Shown here piece after piece: positions 5,705-8,075 of a stretch of DNA of 8,075 nucleotides (the stretch's first letter is position 1; each line of letters begins with the position of its first letter). This stretch comes from Rhodoluna sp. (GTDB taxonomy: Bacteria > Actinomycetota > Actinomycetes > Actinomycetales > Microbacteriaceae), in the NCBI GenBank assembly GCA_023260375.1, contig JALQVK010000058.1:1-8075 (forward strand). The letters are read 5' to 3'. Position numbers and translations under genes: made by a program. Under the pieces are notes generated by a model. It was not told the origin of the DNA, did not search any database, and saw only the letters and a list, made by a program, of their open reading frames with translations.

Positions 5705-6137
5705 CCTTTACACCTTTCAGAAACCGGTCGGCGGAAAACGTAAGTACCTAAAGTCGACTATTGCAATTGCTGCACTATCTGTTGTTGGCGCAGTTGGAAT
5801 TGATCTTTTCCTGAATCCAAATGCTCTCACAATCATTTTCGGTTCATCCAGCACTGGCTCAACGACAAACGCAAATGGAACCAAATCGGCAACAGGAGAC
5901 CCAGTCGATTACCGATATGGAACCGTGCAGCTAAAAGTCACGAAAACTGCTGGAAAAGTAACAGCTGTTGATTTGATTCAGTCTGGAGCGACCGCCGGTC
6001 GCGAGCAAGCTTTCCCGATGCTGGTGGACGCCGCTATCAAAGCCAATGGAAGTAACTTCGGCAACGTGAGTGGGGCAACCTTCACCACAGATGCGTTCAA
6101 GCAAGCTTTTGACTCTGCTGTTGCCAAGTTGGGCTAA
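5685..6137 (+). CDS. Membrane-anchored FMN-binding-domain protein with canonical SGAT motif
   Basis: A 150-residue protein overlapping the upstream gene by 20 bases. The ATG has only AAAGG directly abutting it, so translation is probably coupled to the preceding gene. The N-terminus is positive (GGKRKYLKS, 16-24), followed by a hydrophobic segment (about 25-43) that could be a signal anchor. A Ser/Thr/Gly/Asn linker leads to the FMN-binding domain (about 77-149). SGATFTT (129-135) matches the flavinylation consensus, with Thr132 the expected FMN attachment residue. A second SGAT occurs at 100-103. KRKYLK resembles a Lys-Arg variant of the Tat consensus RRxFLK. It is a clear paralogue of the upstream protein. 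The inferred role is an FMN electron carrier held at the outer membrane face next to the flavocytochrome. Confidence 0.85.
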   Translation: MPLQSSNLYTFQKPVGGKRKYLKSTIAIAALSVVGAVGIDLFLNPNALTIIFGSSSTGSTTNANGTKSATGDPVDYRYGTVQLKVTKTAGKVTAVDLIQSGATAGREQAFPMLVDAAIKANGSNFGNVSGATFTTDAFKQAFDSAVAKLG

Positions 6138-6922
6138 TGCAAGAATTCAAAAGAAACGAAGAGTGCATGGGCACTGTATTCGTTTTTCACGGGAGAACCG
6201 ATCACCCAGAGTTTGAATCGGTCTTGAACCTGGCCTGCGAGAAACTTCACGAAGCCGACCGAATCTTTTCCCTATACAAACCTGAATCGCCGCTGAGCCA
6301 ATTGGCCCGAGGTGAAACTTCGGTTGATAAGTGTCCGCCGGTAGTAGACCACGTTTGGAACCTCTGTGAAGGGTGGGAAAAAGTTACCGGCGGTTACTTC
6401 AGCCCGTTCACTCTGCAACACACTTTTGATCCATCGGGACTTGTGAAAACCTGGGCTGCCCAGGCTGCCATCGACGTTCTGCTATCGGCTGGAATCGTGG
6501 ACTTCACTCTGAATGCCGCTGGCGACATTTGGATTGGCGATGGCGTCACCAGCGACGTCGATTGGAAGATTGGAATTTCTAAGCCGGTAAGCATCGCCTC
6601 GTCTGAGGCTGGCGTCCTAGCCGTTATCAATCTCAAAGGAACCGAGTATCGTGCTTTGGCAACCAGCGGTATTGCTGAGCGAGGTAGACACATCTGGAAC
6701 CCGCAGAGTGCTGAACTTGCCAATAGCGAACTGGTTCAGGTGTCGGTTTTAGCCAAAGATTTGGTCACCGCAGATGTTTGGGCAACCGCGGCCTTTGCAG
6801 AAGGTCCGCGAGCGCTAAATCGAATCGCAAAACAAGACGGCGTCGAGGCAATGTTCGTTTTCAGCGATGGAACCATCGACGGAACCGATGGTTTCGCAGA
6901 AGTTCTAAAGCACTCCGCTTAA
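6137..6922 (+). CDS. apbE: FAD:protein FMN transferase (ApbE family)
   Basis: Moves FMN from FAD to a Thr or Ser of a target protein with Mg2+, here most simply the two FMN-binding proteins encoded just upstream. Length is 261 residues. Family landmarks are all present in order: MGT (11-13), DPSGLVK with Lys104 (98-104), NAAGD (126-130), ATSG (175-178), His185 with NP (188-189), and the metal-binding TADVWAT with Asp213 and Thr217. Two positions differ from the usual wording: KG after the DPSG block is KT, and NxGGD reads NAAGD. No signal peptide or lipobox is visible, although many ApbE proteins of diderms are exported lipoproteins. The ATG overlaps the previous stop by one base (TAATG), so it is translationally coupled. 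Another Met at residue 11 belongs to the conserved MGT and is not a better start. Confidence 0.93.
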   Translation: MQEFKRNEECMGTVFVFHGRTDHPEFESVLNLACEKLHEADRIFSLYKPESPLSQLARGETSVDKCPPVVDHVWNLCEGWEKVTGGYFSPFTLQHTFDPSGLVKTWAAQAAIDVLLSAGIVDFTLNAAGDIWIGDGVTSDVDWKIGISKPVSIASSEAGVLAVINLKGTEYRALATSGIAERGRHIWNPQSAELANSELVQVSVLAKDLVTADVWATAAFAEGPRALNRIAKQDGVEAMFVFSDGTIDGTDGFAEVLKHSA

Positions 6923-7470
6923 TCCCAATTGCTAGGAGCCGGCTCTTTGCCCTTTGGCAGAGCCGAATCTTCATTCCACTTAACCAACCAGGCTGGCAAG
7001 GTTGGTACTTCGCCAACCCAACCACCAGCTGCTGCCAAGACCTCGGCTGGTGAAACAATTCCCCTAGGGTTTTGAAGCCAGCGAGTCTTCACGATTGCTT
7101 TTGTGTAAATCTCACCATTTCTGGTGAACCGCTGCTCAATGAAGAAAGCGTGGTCGTCCCAGCCAATTAGTTTCGATTCGACTTCAAACAGTTTCCAAAG
7201 TTCTAGAGACTTCCGATAGGTAATGCTCACAGCGACCACCACCGGATACCAACGCTTTTTCTTGTAAATCGGCCAATACCCAGTTCTTAACAGGTGGTCG
7301 AATCGACCCAAATCCATGATCGAAAGATAGACGCCGTTGTTCATGTGCATGAAGGCATCAAGATCGGTTGGCCAAACGCGGAAGGTTCTAATTCCTACGT
7401 CGGAGTAAGTCAATTTTGATTTGAATCGCCAGCCGGTGAAGGCCCAAATCATGCGAAGCCAGAGCTTCAC
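6919..7470 (-). CDS. Hotdog-fold thioesterase (4HBT_2, THEM6-like)
   Basis: A 183-residue protein with the acyl-CoA thioesterase wording DLDAFMHMNNGVYLSIMDLG (36-55). It holds the catalytic-type Asp and the HMNN loop, followed by a hydrophobic VVVAVSITYRKSLELW strand/helix region. Relatives hydrolyse acyl-CoA thioesters, but the chain length preferred cannot be read. The N-terminus is moderately hydrophobic but is not a clear signal peptide. The start GTG (7470-7468) overlaps the stop of the upstream peptidase gene as GTGA, indicating translational coupling; ATG 7452 is an alternative. At the 3' end its stop shares TTAA (6919-6922) with the apbE stop. A functional link with the M13 peptidase is not obvious, and the pairing may just reflect dense packing. 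Confidence 0.85.
   Translation of the reverse strand: MKLWLRMIWAFTGWRFKSKLTYSDVGIRTFRVWPTDLDAFMHMNNGVYLSIMDLGRFDHLLRTGYWPIYKKKRWYPVVVAVSITYRKSLELWKLFEVESKLIGWDDHAFFIEQRFTRNGEIYTKAIVKTRWLQNPRGIVSPAEVLAAAGGWVGEVPTLPAWLVKWNEDSALPKGKEPAPSNWD
6940..6965. terminator. Strong hairpin at the convergent apbE/thioesterase end
   Basis: CGGCTCT (6940-6946) pairs with AGAGCCG (6959-6965). A TT bulge follows, then GCC (6949-6951) pairs with GGC (6956-6958) around a CTTT loop. That gives ten base pairs starting 17 bases after the apbE stop, inside the end of the thioesterase gene. AATCTTCATTCC follows on the plus strand, not a T-run. It is a plausible end for the electron-transfer operon transcript. Confidence 0.4.
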
Positions 7471-8075
7471 CAGATACTCACACGCGACTCCGGAGCCAAC
7501 CAGGCTTGGTCGGTTTCCTTCACGTCGAAAGCCTCATAGAAGGCGTCGATGTTGCGAACAATCTGGTTGCACCGGAACTCCGCAGGTGCGTGAGGGTCGG
7601 TAGCCAAGCGCTGGATCATTAGTTCATCGCGCCCCTTGGTGCGCCAAGCCTGACCCCATGACAGGAACAGGCGCTGAGCGCCGGTCAAGCCGTCGATGAC
7701 TGGTGCTGGTTCACCCTTCAGCGACATGAAGTAAGCCTTGTAGGCGATCGCCAAACCGCCGAGGTCGCCGATGTTTTCACCGATAGTGAAAGCACCGTTG
7801 ACGCGGTGTTCGTCCGAAAGCTGCGCTGGTGAAAGCTGGTCGTACTGGTAAATCAATTCCTTGGTTAGCTTCTCGAACGACTCGCGGTCTTCCTCGGTCC
7901 ACCAGCTTGAAAGGGCGCCATCGCCGTCATACTTCGAACCCTGGTCATCGAAGCCGTGACCAATCTCGTGACCAATCACTGCACCGATGGCACCGAAGTT
8001 CACAGCAGCATCGGTTTCGGGTGAGAAGAAAGGTGGCTGCAAAATTGCGGCTGGGAAGACAATCTCGTTGAAGCC
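7467..8075 (-). CDS. M13 family zinc metallopeptidase, C-terminal 202 residues (partial, runs off the right edge)
   Basis: Neprilysin/PepO-type endopeptidase; the family cleaves oligopeptides and is usually about 630-680 residues in bacteria, so the N-terminal two thirds lie beyond the window. The frame is open to the edge and reads GFNEIVFPAAILQPPFF, a hallmark stretch of M13. The zinc-binding HEIGH (7970-7956) is followed by GFDDQG. The third ligand and second-shell Asp are in ENIGD (7778-7764) with LGG after it. The family end is present: AEFRCNQIVRNIDAFYEAF, then a final RVSIW. All visible catalytic residues are intact, so the gene is probably functional. The stop overlaps the thioesterase GTG start. 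Cell location cannot be judged without the N-terminus. Confidence 0.95.
   Translation of the reverse strand, partial: GFNEIVFPAAILQPPFFSPETDAAVNFGAIGAVIGHEIGHGFDDQGSKYDGDGALSSWWTEEDRESFEKLTKELIYQYDQLSPAQLSDEHRVNGAFTIGENIGDLGGLAIAYKAYFMSLKGEPAPVIDGLTGAQRLFLSWGQAWRTKGRDELMIQRLATDPHAPAEFRCNQIVRNIDAFYEAFDVKETDQAWLAPESRVSIW

Noticed and set aside
6936..6945. GAGCCGGCTC perfect palindrome as a protein-binding site
   Set aside because: It lies in thioesterase coding sequence and overlaps the better-supported hairpin at 6940-6965. Ten-base palindromes are not rare.

Overview
The window is 8 kb of densely packed bacterial DNA that looks like two unrelated pieces joined near position 1000. The left piece (1 to about 1000) resembles an alphaproteobacterium: the start of leucyl-tRNA synthetase (minus strand), then a 152-base spacer with a possible promoter and two hairpins, then a divergent hypothetical gene with a strong Shine-Dalgarno site. 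The hypothetical gene loses its natural 3' end just where a headless ABC-transporter permease begins in another frame. A chimeric assembly or a recombination point is therefore likely. The lineage calls rest on protein resemblance judged by eye, not on a search.

The right piece (about 1000 to 8075) looks like one small-genome actinobacterium, perhaps a freshwater or marine Microbacteriaceae of the Rhodoluna/Aquiluna type (inference). Genes touch or overlap almost everywhere. Two convergent pairs share 4-base stop overlaps, two same-strand pairs are joined by GTGA overlaps, and one divergent pair starts within 20 bases. In order it holds: the permease fragment (+); a beta-type DNA methyltransferase without a visible restriction partner (-); a small GNAT-fold acetyltransferase (+); a monoacylglycerol-lipase-like alpha/beta hydrolase (-); a four-gene flavin/heme electron-transfer operon (+); a hotdog thioesterase (-); and the C-terminal part of an M13 zinc metallopeptidase (-).

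The main system is the operon at 3693-6922. It encodes a ferric-reductase/NOX-like membrane flavocytochrome with two heme-ligand histidine pairs, two exported FMN-binding-domain proteins that are clearly paralogous, and an ApbE flavin transferase. The expected electron path is NAD(P)H to FAD to two hemes b across the membrane to covalently bound FMN outside. This is a known class of flavin-based extracytosolic electron transfer. The details are unusual: one FMN protein has a degenerate flavinylation motif, a CxxC and a long Thr-rich/Thr-Pro linker, the other has two SGAT motifs and a Tat-like N-terminus, and the ApbE has no signal peptide.

I found no rRNA, tRNA, CRISPR array, insertion sequence or attachment site, and no gene-free stretch above 300 bases.
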